Positions 1 through 5,167 are shown, counted from the first letter of the stretch. The stretch is DNA of 5,167 bases from RECH01 sp964431105 (GCA_964431105.1 CAYSIR010000310.1:1-5167), one strand, 5' to 3'. Numbers and translations: made by a program. The notes: a model not told the origin generated them from the sequence alone.

Positions 1-53
1 TTACACCTCGGACGGCTATGGATGAGGTCTAAAGCTGGGGTAATGGTATTCAT
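1..53 (-). CDS. possible N-terminal fragment of a gene leaving the window
   Basis: Read on the minus strand, an ATG at 53-51 opens a frame with no stop up to the window edge, giving MNTITPALDLIHSRPRC. The pattern 'ALDLIxSR' faintly recalls the start of nitroreductase-family proteins (xxLDLIxxRRS), but 17 residues cannot support a family call. A 22-bp perfect inverted repeat lies immediately upstream of this ATG, with no room for a normal ribosome binding site outside the stem. Two plus-strand alternatives exist: a frame ending in TAA at 55-57 and one ending in TAA at 30-32. Either could be the tail of an upstream plus-strand gene, with the hairpin as its terminator. The sequence does not decide between them. 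Confidence 0.22.
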   Translation of the reverse strand, partial: MNTITPALDLIHSRPRC

Positions 54-104
54 GTAAGGATTTTGGGTGGTGTGGGCGTCGTCCACACCACCCAAAATCC
101 TTAC
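54..104. repeat. perfect 22-bp inverted repeat, 7-nt loop
   Basis: Positions 54-75 are the exact reverse complement of 83-104, with GCGTCGT (76-82) as the loop. The arms contain TTTTGGGTGGTGTGG and its complement, so the RNA of either strand would fold into a very stable hairpin. There is no T-run after it on the plus strand, so it is not a canonical intrinsic terminator. It could be a U-tract-less terminator, a REP-like palindromic repeat, a fold-back remnant of a mobile element or a translation-blocking structure for a minus-strand gene starting at 53. No flanking target duplication is visible. Confidence 0.9.
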
Positions 105-269
105 CAATGAAGGACGACCAAGCTGGATTCTTGTAGTAGCCTAGGGTGAATGACGGACTCTACCGCACCGAAGCTTGACTGAGGCTTTGCGTCAAATTGT
201 AAACTTTTCGAGTTTCTAAGCCAGACTATCTGGAATGAGAACCACAAGGCGTGAATGCTTGTGTTTGAT

Positions 270-289
270 CCCTGTTGTCTACAGCAGGG
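270..289. repeat. short stem-loop in intergenic DNA
   Basis: CCCTGTTG (270-277) pairs with CAGCAGGG (282-289) across a TCTA loop, giving eight pairs including one G-U pair when transcribed on the plus strand. No T-run follows. It may be part of an untranslated RNA or leader, or it may be a chance hairpin; nothing nearby identifies a function. Confidence 0.35.
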
Positions 290-387
290 CTTGGCACAGG
301 AGCGGTCACTGTTTACTGAACAACCGATCGCCTTCATCTCTAACAGATCTGGGCTGTGCTGCAACGAATTCCATGGTTATCAGTCTC

Positions 388-417
388 TTAAACTGGACAT
401 TACCATCGCGTTAGAAT
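388..417 (+). promoter_or_regulatory. weak candidate promoter for the phosphatase gene
   Basis: TAGAAT (412-417) resembles a -10 box and TTAAAC (388-393) is a poor -35 at 18-bp spacing. It lies about 170 bp upstream of the preferred start codon, so it would imply a long leader containing the 491-510 palindrome. This is a pattern match only, and many cyanobacterial promoters lack a -35 box. Confidence 0.2.
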
Positions 418-490
418 GATTAGCTCAGCGATCGCATCTGGGTTAGGCTTAGTCTGAGTTATCCTTAAACGTGCCCAGTACCCGCCTAAT

Positions 491-510
491 ATGAGTCGCA
501 GATGACTCAT
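491..510. promoter_or_regulatory. ATGAGTC-N6-GACTCAT palindrome, possible operator or leader hairpin
   Basis: ATGAGTC (491-497) and GACTCAT (504-510) are perfect 7-bp inverted arms separated by GCAGAT. The size and dyad symmetry fit a dimeric regulator site or a small leader hairpin. The element overlaps the most upstream in-frame ATG (509-511) of the following gene. This favours the downstream start at 587 and places the palindrome in the untranslated region. No regulator can be named from the sequence. Confidence 0.35.
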
Positions 511-586
511 GCCTTTGTTGGTGTTCGCTCAGGGTGTCTCATCGCTAAAACGCGCTCCCGTAGGTCATGCATATCTCACGACAGTA

Positions 587-3139
587 ATGATTCAATGCCC
601 CAACCCAACCTGTCAGACATTAAACCCTGAGACCCATCGGTTTTGTCAGACGTGCGGTGTTTTTCTTCCTAAACGATATTTGTGGGCGATTGGTCATGGG
701 TCAGACCAGTATCATCCAGGTGATACGTTGGCCAGCCGATATCTGTGCAAAGCGCCACACATCTTTTTAGATACTCAACCGGCCATCAATCCTGACCCGT
801 TTCAGGAATTTCCGGCTGAGTGTTTGCCTTACCTAAAACTTGCGCCCTATCGCTTGCATATTCCGCAACTGTATGACGTAGTTGACCTAGATAGGGAATC
901 TTCTATTCTGCTGATGGATGGCGCACCGCTGGCGATCGCCACCTCAATGGACGTATCCGATACAATTCCTGACCTGCGCGAGGGATCTGCACCGTCTCCG
1001 CTAACGGTTCGCCTACAGCCGAGCCTACATCAGGTTTGGGCAACCGCGATCGCTCTGCGTCAGCTCAACTGGCTCTGGCAGCTAGCCAATCTTTGGCAGC
1101 CGCTTCAGCTTCAGTCTGTCTCTCAAACTTTATTAACGCCCAATCTGCTCAAAGCTGAAGGCGGCATCCTGCGCTTACTAGAGCTACATCCTGATCCAGC
1201 CACGCCGCCCTCGTTAGCCGACTTAGGCGAGCTGTGGCAGCAGTGGTTGCCAGATGCCAACGCCAGCCTCAAGCCTTTCCTCGAAAAACTTTGCCAGCAG
1301 CTCATTAAAGGCAAGATTCAAAACTCAGATCAGTTGGTTGAAACCCTAGACCGGGCGATCGCCCACGCTGGACCATCCGTGAAGCAGGAGATTGTGATCG
1401 GTGCCCAAACCGATCAAGGGCCGCACCGAAAACGGAACGAAGATGCCTGTTTTCCACCTAGTGGCTCAGTTCAGCGCTACGCCCTAAGCTCAAACGCCGA
1501 GGCAGAGATTCCTCCACTGATTGTATGTGATGGGATTGGCGGGCATCAGGGCGGCGATGTTGCTTCAGGGTTGGCGATCGCCACCATTCAAAATGAAATA
1601 GCCCACATTGACCTAAACGACCTAGACCCCGTTGCCCTCAGCCTATCCCTTGAAGATACGGCCGCCGCCGCCAATGCCATCATCAACCAACGCAACAATG
1701 ATGAGCATCGCCACGATCGCGAACGAATGGGCACCACCCTAGTCATGGGCTTGGTTCGTCACCCTGAGCTATACATTACCCACGTTGGCGACAGCCGAGC
1801 CTACTGGATTACTCGCCACGGCTACCATCAAGTCACCCTCGATGATGACATCGCTTCGCGAGAAGTTCGCATGGGGTACAGCTCCTTCCGGCAAGCCCTG
1901 CAACAACCCATCAGCGGTTCGCTAGTGCAAGCTCTAGGGATGGGGCCCTCCAATATGCTGCATCCGACGGTGCAGCGCTTCATCCTCGACGAAGACTGCG
2001 TGTTCCTGCTCTGTTCCGATGGACTCAGCGATTTCGATCGCGTAGATGAATATTGGGATTCAACCCTGCTGCCTATCCTGCAAGGCAAACTGTCTCCAGA
2101 GCAGGTGATGAAAGACCTGATTAATATTGCTAACACGCGGAACGGCCATGACAATGTGACCATTGGCCTGCTCTACTGCCAGGTACAACCGAACCCAATG
2201 CCGCCGATACCGGCACACCTTGCGACAGCACCCGATCGCCCTACTCGTCAGTCATCCGCCACCGTACTGCAACGCCAAACCACCACCTCAGCACCCACAA
2301 CCCTCCAGGCAGCCCCACCCCCAGACGAAACCTTCGATATTGCGTCCGTTCCGTCGCCGGATGCGGGAGATGCGGAACCGGTTGAGGGCAGTCCGTCTCG
2401 CTCATCGAACCGCATCCCTGCCTTAGTGTTCAGTATTTTGCTGGTGCTGTTGGTTGGCGGCGGGTTAGTCTACCTGATTGTTCTCAATATCGAGCAAGTG
2501 GGTCAGTGGATTAGCGGCATTTTGCCACCCACGGCTGAGCCAACTGAGCCGACGGTTATGCCGGATTCAGAAACGGATGACGTTGACGTACAGAGTGACG
2601 TACAGAGTGATGACGCATCGCCACCCGCCGAACCGCTAGAAAGGCTATCGCCTGACTGGGTGGTGCAACTGACGGCTTCTCCGAATGACTCTGAACAATT
2701 GACCCTCTGGCGCGATCGCCCTACTGAATCTGACAACAGTAATGACAGGGGCACCGCTAATCCTGGCAATCAGGGGATACTCCAACCTGGCAGCGTGCTG
2801 TACGTGCAATCACTGCGTCCGTCTGCATCGGGCGATCGCTGGGCCAATATCCAAATCTGTTCAACGCCGGGGGATGACCTAGAACCGTCGCAACCCCCTG
2901 ATGCAAGCGATCGCCTACGGCCGCCCAATCCCTCCGATGCTGATGTCGGTGGCGAGTCGCTGCCAACACCTGACAATGCCCCGGCAGGTCTAGTCGCGGC
3001 TGGGCAAGAAGGCTGGTTGGCAGAGTCAATTCTGCTGAATTTAGTAATCCTCGTAGAAGAACCAACACCCGAACAGCTTGGGGACTGTCCTCGTCCTGCT
3101 ATCCGTTCTAGCGCTAGTGCCGCCACCCAGACAGACTAG
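587..3139 (+). CDS. PP2C-family Ser/Thr protein phosphatase with zinc ribbon, membrane span and SH3-like tail
   Basis: This is a predicted Mg/Mn-dependent protein phosphatase of 850 residues, removing phosphate from Ser/Thr of partner proteins. Residues 1-24 form a Cys4 zinc ribbon (C4, C9, C20, C23). Residues 25-265 look like an eroded kinase fold: 'ILLMDGAPL' and 'LLTPNLLKAEGGILRLLEL' sit where hinge, catalytic loop and DFG would be, but HRD/DFG are absent. The PP2C domain (about 268-533) has all metal-site motifs: RNED (N284-D286), DGIGGH (D315), GDSRAY (D402), SDGLSD (D478, D482) and GHDN (D522), so activity is expected. A Pro/Thr/Ser linker, one membrane helix (about 610-635), an acidic linker and an SH3-like region (about 690-823, with GWLAES near 809-814) follow. 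The catalytic part should be cytoplasmic and the tail periplasmic. The frame extends to an ATG at 509, but 587 is preferred because 'MIQCPNPTC' is the natural start of such ribbons and the extra 26 residues look unrelated. Neither start has a strong Shine-Dalgarno sequence. No cognate kinase gene is adjacent. The substrate is unknown. Confidence 0.93.
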   Translation: MIQCPNPTCQTLNPETHRFCQTCGVFLPKRYLWAIGHGSDQYHPGDTLASRYLCKAPHIFLDTQPAINPDPFQEFPAECLPYLKLAPYRLHIPQLYDVVDLDRESSILLMDGAPLAIATSMDVSDTIPDLREGSAPSPLTVRLQPSLHQVWATAIALRQLNWLWQLANLWQPLQLQSVSQTLLTPNLLKAEGGILRLLELHPDPATPPSLADLGELWQQWLPDANASLKPFLEKLCQQLIKGKIQNSDQLVETLDRAIAHAGPSVKQEIVIGAQTDQGPHRKRNEDACFPPSGSVQRYALSSNAEAEIPPLIVCDGIGGHQGGDVASGLAIATIQNEIAHIDLNDLDPVALSLSLEDTAAAANAIINQRNNDEHRHDRERMGTTLVMGLVRHPELYITHVGDSRAYWITRHGYHQVTLDDDIASREVRMGYSSFRQALQQPISGSLVQALGMGPSNMLHPTVQRFILDEDCVFLLCSDGLSDFDRVDEYWDSTLLPILQGKLSPEQVMKDLINIANTRNGHDNVTIGLLYCQVQPNPMPPIPAHLATAPDRPTRQSSATVLQRQTTTSAPTTLQAAPPPDETFDIASVPSPDAGDAEPVEGSPSRSSNRIPALVFSILLVLLVGGGLVYLIVLNIEQVGQWISGILPPTAEPTEPTVMPDSETDDVDVQSDVQSDDASPPAEPLERLSPDWVVQLTASPNDSEQLTLWRDRPTESDNSNDRGTANPGNQGILQPGSVLYVQSLRPSASGDRWANIQICSTPGDDLEPSQPPDASDRLRPPNPSDADVGGESLPTPDNAPAGLVAAGQEGWLAESILLNLVILVEEPTPEQLGDCPRPAIRSSASAATQTD
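2584..2610 (+). repeat. 12-bp tandem duplication inside the phosphatase linker
   Basis: TGACGTACAGAG occurs twice in direct succession (2584-2595 and 2596-2607), followed by a further TGA. It encodes DVQS-DVQS-D in the acidic linker after the membrane helix. The duplication keeps the frame and looks like recent replication slippage in a region under little constraint; the copy number may vary between strains. Confidence 0.85.
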
Positions 3140-3173
3140 CGCCGCCGTTGGTCAGCGATTGTGTGGCGCTAGT
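3135..3173. terminator. stem-loop over the phosphatase stop codon, possible terminator
   Basis: ACTAGCGCC (3135-3143) pairs perfectly with GGCGCTAGT (3165-3173) over a 21-nt loop, and the left arm contains the TAG stop. The same left arm can also pair with GCGCTAGT at 3111-3118 inside the coding region, so two mutually exclusive hairpins are possible. No T-run follows, so function as an intrinsic terminator is uncertain. Confidence 0.3.
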
Positions 3174-3178
3174 GAGGG

Positions 3179-3191
3179 CAGCACAATGATT
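3179..3191. repeat. left 13-bp target-site duplication
   Basis: CAGCACAATGATT is repeated exactly at 3438-3450, and the two copies bracket the inverted-repeat element and the N gap. A 13-bp duplication of this kind is expected from staggered cutting at insertion. Lengths of 10-13 bp are known for some IS4-family elements. Confidence 0.7.
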
Positions 3192-3309
3192 CTATGCATT
3201 ACGCAAAAGCCGCCAGACCTTTTGCCTCACCACCTTTCTAAGGATTACTCAGAGTCCTCGTTTTTGAACCGAGGACGGCGAGTTTCAGCGAGATCTGCGT
3301 AATGGATAG
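3192..3309. mobile_element. 118-bp MITE-like element with terminal inverted repeats
   Basis: The ends CTATGCATTACGCA (3192-3205) and TGCGTAATGGATAG (3296-3309) are inverted repeats matching at 13 of 14 positions. They are flanked by identical 13-bp direct repeats at 3179-3191 and 3438-3450. The interior has no gene but two hairpins of identical geometry, each a 7-bp stem with a 9-nt loop: GCAAAAG/CTTTTGC (3203-3209/3219-3225) and GTCCTCG/CGAGGAC (3254-3260/3270-3276). This fits a non-autonomous miniature element moved in trans by a transposase encoded elsewhere. The 13-bp duplication suggests an IS4-type parent, but no family can be assigned from the ends alone. The element sits between convergent gene ends, a tolerant site. 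Confidence 0.65.
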
Positions 3310-3409
3310 NNNNNNNNNNNNNNNNNNNNNNNNNNNNNNNNNNNNNNNNNNNNNNNNNNNNNNNNNNNNNNNNNNNNNNNNNNNNNNNNNNNNNNNNNNN
3401 NNNNNNNNN
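3310..3409. other. assembly gap (100 N)
   Basis: The run is exactly 100 N, the usual placeholder for a gap of unknown size. The 28 bp immediately left of it (3282-3309) equal the 28 bp immediately right of it (3410-3437). This suggests two contigs that overlap by 28 bp and were joined without merging. Nothing can be said about real content here, and there may be none. Confidence 0.95.
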
Positions 3410-3437
3410 GTTTCAGCGAGATCTGCGTAATGGATAG
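3410..3437. repeat. second copy of the element's right end after the gap
   Basis: This 28-bp segment is identical to 3282-3309, includes the full right terminal repeat TGCGTAATGGATAG, and runs directly into the right target duplication. If the gap is an unmerged overlap, this is the same DNA as 3282-3309. If the gap is real, it is the right end of a second or longer element. Confidence 0.9.
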
Positions 3438-3450
3438 CAGCACAATGATT
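3438..3450. repeat. right 13-bp target-site duplication
   Basis: This is an exact copy of the 13 bp at 3179-3191. Removing the element and one copy would restore a continuous site reading GAGGGCAGCACAATGATTGG. Confidence 0.7.
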
Positions 3451-3496
3451 GGGGGATGGTGTTATTTGACACACCGACTCAGAACGTCAGCCCAGT

Positions 3497-3520
3497 TGCC
3501 ACCAGACTACTGCCACCAGA
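3497..3520. repeat. 10-bp direct repeat spaced 14 bp
   Basis: TGCCACCAGA occurs at 3497-3506 and 3511-3520, ten bases before the 3' end of the minus-strand gene. It is short and probably of no consequence. With the element above it accounts for the visible structure of the 390-bp convergent spacer (3140-3530), which holds no gene. Confidence 0.5.
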
Positions 3521-3530
3521 TTCACTGCCC

Positions 3531-3896
3531 CTAGACCGAGGCCGGCACGGGGGCCGGTTCATACAGGTATTCAAACCAGTTGCCATCTGGATCGCGTCCG
3601 TAAAACGACGCAGTTCCATCCCGGTGCTCATGAATATCTGTGACTGTTACCCCTTCTGCTTTTAAGCGATCGTAAGCCGTATCTACCTCGGCCCGGTCAT
3701 GGAAGATAAAGCCAAAGTGAGGCCCTGCCTGTTCATAGCTGGGGCTAAGTAGCGCTAGCCCATCATCACCGGCTTTCAAGTAGGCCCAATCAGTATCTTT
3801 CCAAGCCAACTGCATTCCCAAATTCTGATAGAAGGCGGCGGCCTGTTCAATATCTTTGACACAAATTGCGACATGGCCAATTCGTTTTAGTTCCAT
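3531..3896 (-). CDS. VOC-superfamily (glyoxalase/bleomycin-resistance fold) protein
   Basis: A single-module vicinal-oxygen-chelate protein of 121 residues, about the usual length for one module. It has the two expected beta-alpha-beta-beta-beta halves. The first begins 'IGHVAICVKDIEQAAAFYQNLG' in substance (H8, F22, Y23, G27). The second centres on 'GPHFGFIF' (H60) and ends in 'RDPDGNWFEYLYEP' (E109). H8, H60 and E109 lie where these proteins bind a divalent metal, so an active metalloenzyme is plausible. The family covers glyoxalases, extradiol dioxygenases, fosfomycin/bleomycin resistance proteins and isomerases, and the substrate cannot be chosen. It is probably cytoplasmic, since no signal peptide or membrane span is seen. 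The ATG at 3896 is the natural start because the fold begins six residues later; GGGA about 10 nt upstream is a weak ribosome site. It is convergent with the phosphatase gene and divergent from the hydrolase gene, so it is probably a single-gene transcript. Confidence 0.9.
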   Translation of the reverse strand: MELKRIGHVAICVKDIEQAAAFYQNLGMQLAWKDTDWAYLKAGDDGLALLSPSYEQAGPHFGFIFHDRAEVDTAYDRLKAEGVTVTDIHEHRDGTASFYGRDPDGNWFEYLYEPAPVPASV

Positions 3897-4188
3897 GGAC
3901 TATATCCCATCAACTCCGTCTCCTATTGTGACGCGATCGCTGCCCTTTCGACGTTTGATAGACATTCCAATTTCGCCCATACCGTTTCACACAGTCTGGT
4001 AAAGCGGACGGCAAATTCCATAGACTAAGCAGACTAGGCGGCTTAAGACATTGTTGAGCGGCTGCGCTGCCCCTCAAAAGCTCTTATGCCCTGATTAAAA
4101 TGGCTACTGCTAGAGCGTTTCACATTGGTCAGTTTTTGGGTATCAAGCCGCCATCGTCGAACAGTGACATAAGATTTTGTAAAGCACT

Positions 4189-4218
4189 TTTATAACTCAG
4201 CGGTTGGCCACTTATAAA
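4189..4218 (+). promoter_or_regulatory. candidate -10 region(s) upstream of the HAD gene
   Basis: TATAAC (4191-4196) and TATAAA (4213-4218) are -10-like. GTGACA (4164-4169) could be a -35 for the first, but the spacing of 21 is long. TTTATAA (4189-4195) and TTATAAA (4212-4218) also form an inverted repeat with a 16-bp spacer. The transcription start cannot be fixed by eye. Confidence 0.25.
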
Positions 4219-4229
4219 GATCGCTGCTA

Positions 4230-4249
4230 GTGTTAAGCTAGCGTTACAC
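4230..4249. promoter_or_regulatory. 20-bp near-palindrome upstream of the HAD gene
   Basis: The dyad is centred on GCTAGC, with outer arms GTGT and ACAC; 16 of 20 positions are symmetric. It ends 38 bp before the start codon, directly downstream of the -10-like boxes, a typical place for a repressor operator. No known consensus was recognised. Confidence 0.25.
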
Positions 4250-4287
4250 TTGGTTAATTCTACAACGGCTTAGCAGGCAGGTTTTGA

Positions 4288-5109
4288 ATGATTAATGCTG
4301 AACGGCCGAGTGCCTCTCCCGTCTGGGGCGATCGCGCTCAAAGTCTATCGGGCTACACCGTCTTTTGTGACTTTGACGGCCCAATTATGGATGTGTCAGA
4401 ACGGTATTATCGCACCTATCAATTAGGCTTAGAAGCGGTTGATCACCATTACACTGCATTGGGTGAGCCATTGACCTCTGTTCCGTTGAGCCGGGAGCAG
4501 TTTTGGCAAATGAAAACGGCCCGCACTCCGGATGTAGAAATTGCCATGCGATCGGGGCTGGTTCAGTCACAGGTTGAGTGGTTTCTAGACTGTGTTCAGC
4601 AGATTGTGAATCGGGCATCGTTGCTGGATCGCGATCGCTTGCAGCCGGGGATTAGCTGGGCATTGAACTTGCTGCATCGCCACGGCGCTCGTCTGGTACT
4701 CGTTACCCTCCGCCAACAGCAGCAGGTCATTCAACTACTGCGGGAGCATGACTTATTTCATTTGTTTAGCAGCGTTTGGGGAGCTATCGATTATCAAGCG
4801 GCTTACCATAATCATGCGCACCATAAATCATACCTACTTGGACAAGCGATCGCGCATATTCGACAACAGCATAGCTATTGCGATCGCCGGGCTTGTATGA
4901 TTGGTGACACCGAAGCAGATATTATCGCTGGGCAAACCCACGGCATGACCACGGTAGCGCTAACCTGTGGCATTCGTAGCCAAACCTACCTTGAACAATT
5001 TGAACCGACTTGGATTCATTCGGATGTGCTAGCGATCGCCCATCGTTTGATTCAACAGCCCCGCCTTGTCAACGTTGGATGCGATCGCCCACAGTCGTCT
5101 GTCGGTTAG
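4288..5109 (+). CDS. HAD-superfamily hydrolase (phosphoglycolate-phosphatase-like)
   Basis: A 273-residue protein with the complete HAD active site. Motif I is 'VFCDFDGPIMD', with nucleophile D28 and acid/base D30. Motif II is 'LVLVTLR', with T140. Motif III is K180. Motif IV is 'MIGDTEADI', with D207 and D211 for Mg2+. The roughly 100 residues between motifs I and II are helical and fit a C1 cap, as in Gph-like small-molecule phosphatases. A phosphomonoester is the expected substrate, but which one cannot be told; phosphoglycolate phosphatase activity is only one option. No signal peptide is seen, so it should be cytoplasmic. The start at 4288 is supported by AGGCAGG ending seven bases before ATG and by motif I near residue 28. 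The gene carries six HIP1 octamers and is transcribed away from the VOC gene. Its stop is followed by a small hairpin at 5138-5154. Confidence 0.9.
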   Translation: MINAERPSASPVWGDRAQSLSGYTVFCDFDGPIMDVSERYYRTYQLGLEAVDHHYTALGEPLTSVPLSREQFWQMKTARTPDVEIAMRSGLVQSQVEWFLDCVQQIVNRASLLDRDRLQPGISWALNLLHRHGARLVLVTLRQQQQVIQLLREHDLFHLFSSVWGAIDYQAAYHNHAHHKSYLLGQAIAHIRQQHSYCDRRACMIGDTEADIIAGQTHGMTTVALTCGIRSQTYLEQFEPTWIHSDVLAIAHRLIQQPRLVNVGCDRPQSSVG

Positions 5110-5137
5110 TGATGAAGCGGCAGGACTCTATCTATAG

Positions 5138-5154
5138 CAATCCTATTTGGATTG
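5138..5154. repeat. hairpin in a repeat-like tail
   Basis: CAATCC (5138-5143) and GGATTG (5149-5154) are inverted arms with a TATTT loop, 28 nt after the HAD stop codon. There is no T-run. The surrounding stretch starting CTATAGCAATCCTATTTGG recalls, from memory only, a dispersed repeat or IS-end sequence seen in cyanobacterial genomes. The element would continue beyond the window edge. Confidence 0.35.
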
Positions 5155-5167
5155 TGAGAAGGATTCC

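Larger units (their letters stand above)
105..490. other. intergenic stretch without a convincing gene
   Basis: This stretch of nearly 390 bases has no reading frame with recognisable protein features. The longest frame (minus strand, 101-364, 87 codons) is Cys/Ser-rich with no motif, and its 3' end runs into the 54-104 hairpin, so it is treated as spurious. The stretch contains one HIP1 octamer (428-435), a hairpin at 270-289 and a weak sigma-70-like promoter candidate at 388-417. No tRNA, or tmRNA or 6S-like fold, was recognised by eye. Confidence 0.6.
3897..4287. other. divergent intergenic region
   Basis: These 391 bases separate the starts of two divergently oriented genes, so promoters for both should lie here. 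They contain one HIP1 octamer (3933-3940), AT-rich -10-like boxes near 4191 and 4213, and a near-palindrome at 4230-4249. No reading frame with protein-like features was seen. Confidence 0.65.
428..5088. repeat. 15 scattered HIP1 octamers (GCGATCGC)
   Basis: Exact copies begin at 428, 932, 1046, 1355, 1574, 2712, 2832, 2907, 3933, 4328, 4631, 4846, 4880, 5032 and 5081. HIP1 is strongly over-represented in many cyanobacteria and is the best taxonomic clue here. None falls between 1582 and 2711, or in the known sequence from 2915 to 3932, which includes the small element. Confidence 0.95.

Noticed and set aside
54..104. standard rho-independent terminator
   Set aside because: The stem is strong but no T-run follows on the plus strand, and the stem is unusually long and perfect. 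A terminator role remains only one option.
101..364. 87-codon minus-strand reading frame
   Set aside because: Its composition is not protein-like for this genome, it has no motif, and its 3' end falls within the perfect hairpin.
509..586. 26-residue N-terminal extension of the phosphatase, possibly a signal peptide (MPLLVFAQG...)
   Set aside because: It precedes a cytoplasmic-type zinc ribbon, overlaps a palindrome and lacks a clear ribosome site. The start at 587 fits the family better.
1828..2163. minus-strand and alternate-frame reading frames inside the phosphatase gene
   Set aside because: They are antisense or out-of-frame shadows of a well-supported gene, with no recognisable domains.
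3078..3302. 74-codon plus-strand frame crossing the phosphatase stop and the small element
   Set aside because: It starts inside the phosphatase in another frame and ends in the terminal repeat. It was considered as a transposase remnant, but no motif was found.
3282..3437. CRISPR-like reading of the two identical 28-bp copies around the gap
   Set aside because: There are only two copies, each touching the N run and containing a transposon-like terminal repeat. No further repeat-spacer units exist on either side.
4385..4618. 77-codon minus-strand frame inside the HAD gene
   Set aside because: It is antisense to intact HAD motifs and shows no protein features.

Overview
The window looks like cyanobacterial chromosome. 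The octamer GCGATCGC (HIP1, a hallmark of cyanobacterial genomes) occurs 15 times in about 5 kb, and the main gene has a domain order known from cyanobacterial signalling proteins. The exact genus cannot be read from this piece; a filamentous or Leptolyngbya/Synechococcales-type organism is a guess.

Layout. Positions 1-53 may hold the first 17 codons of a gene leaving the window on the minus strand. They abut a perfect 22-bp inverted repeat (54-104). About 480 bp without a convincing gene follow, with a second hairpin, a weak promoter candidate and a 7-bp-arm palindrome. The dominant gene (587-3139, +) encodes an 850-residue, single-span membrane PP2C-type protein phosphatase. It has an N-terminal four-Cys zinc ribbon, a probable degenerate kinase-like region, a PP2C domain with all signature motifs, a transmembrane helix and a C-terminal SH3-like domain.

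Downstream, between this gene and a convergent gene, lies the most interesting structure. A 118-bp sequence (3192-3309) has 14-bp terminal inverted repeats (13/14) and two internal hairpins, and carries no gene. It is bracketed by a 13-bp direct repeat (3179-3191 and 3438-3450), as expected for a miniature inverted-repeat transposable element (MITE) with a target-site duplication. A run of exactly 100 N (3310-3409) sits at its right end, and the last 28 bp of the element are repeated exactly on the other side of the N run. The gap is therefore most simply an unmerged contig overlap.

After this come a 121-residue VOC/glyoxalase-fold protein on the minus strand (3531-3896), a 391-bp divergent intergenic region, and a 273-residue HAD-superfamily hydrolase on the plus strand (4288-5109). 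The window ends in a short repeat-like hairpin. The three complete genes are separately transcribed (convergent, then divergent), and nothing in the sequence ties them into one pathway. No CRISPR array, rRNA, tRNA or defence island was seen. The candidates for something new are the small mobile element and the long perfect hairpin, not a new enzyme system.
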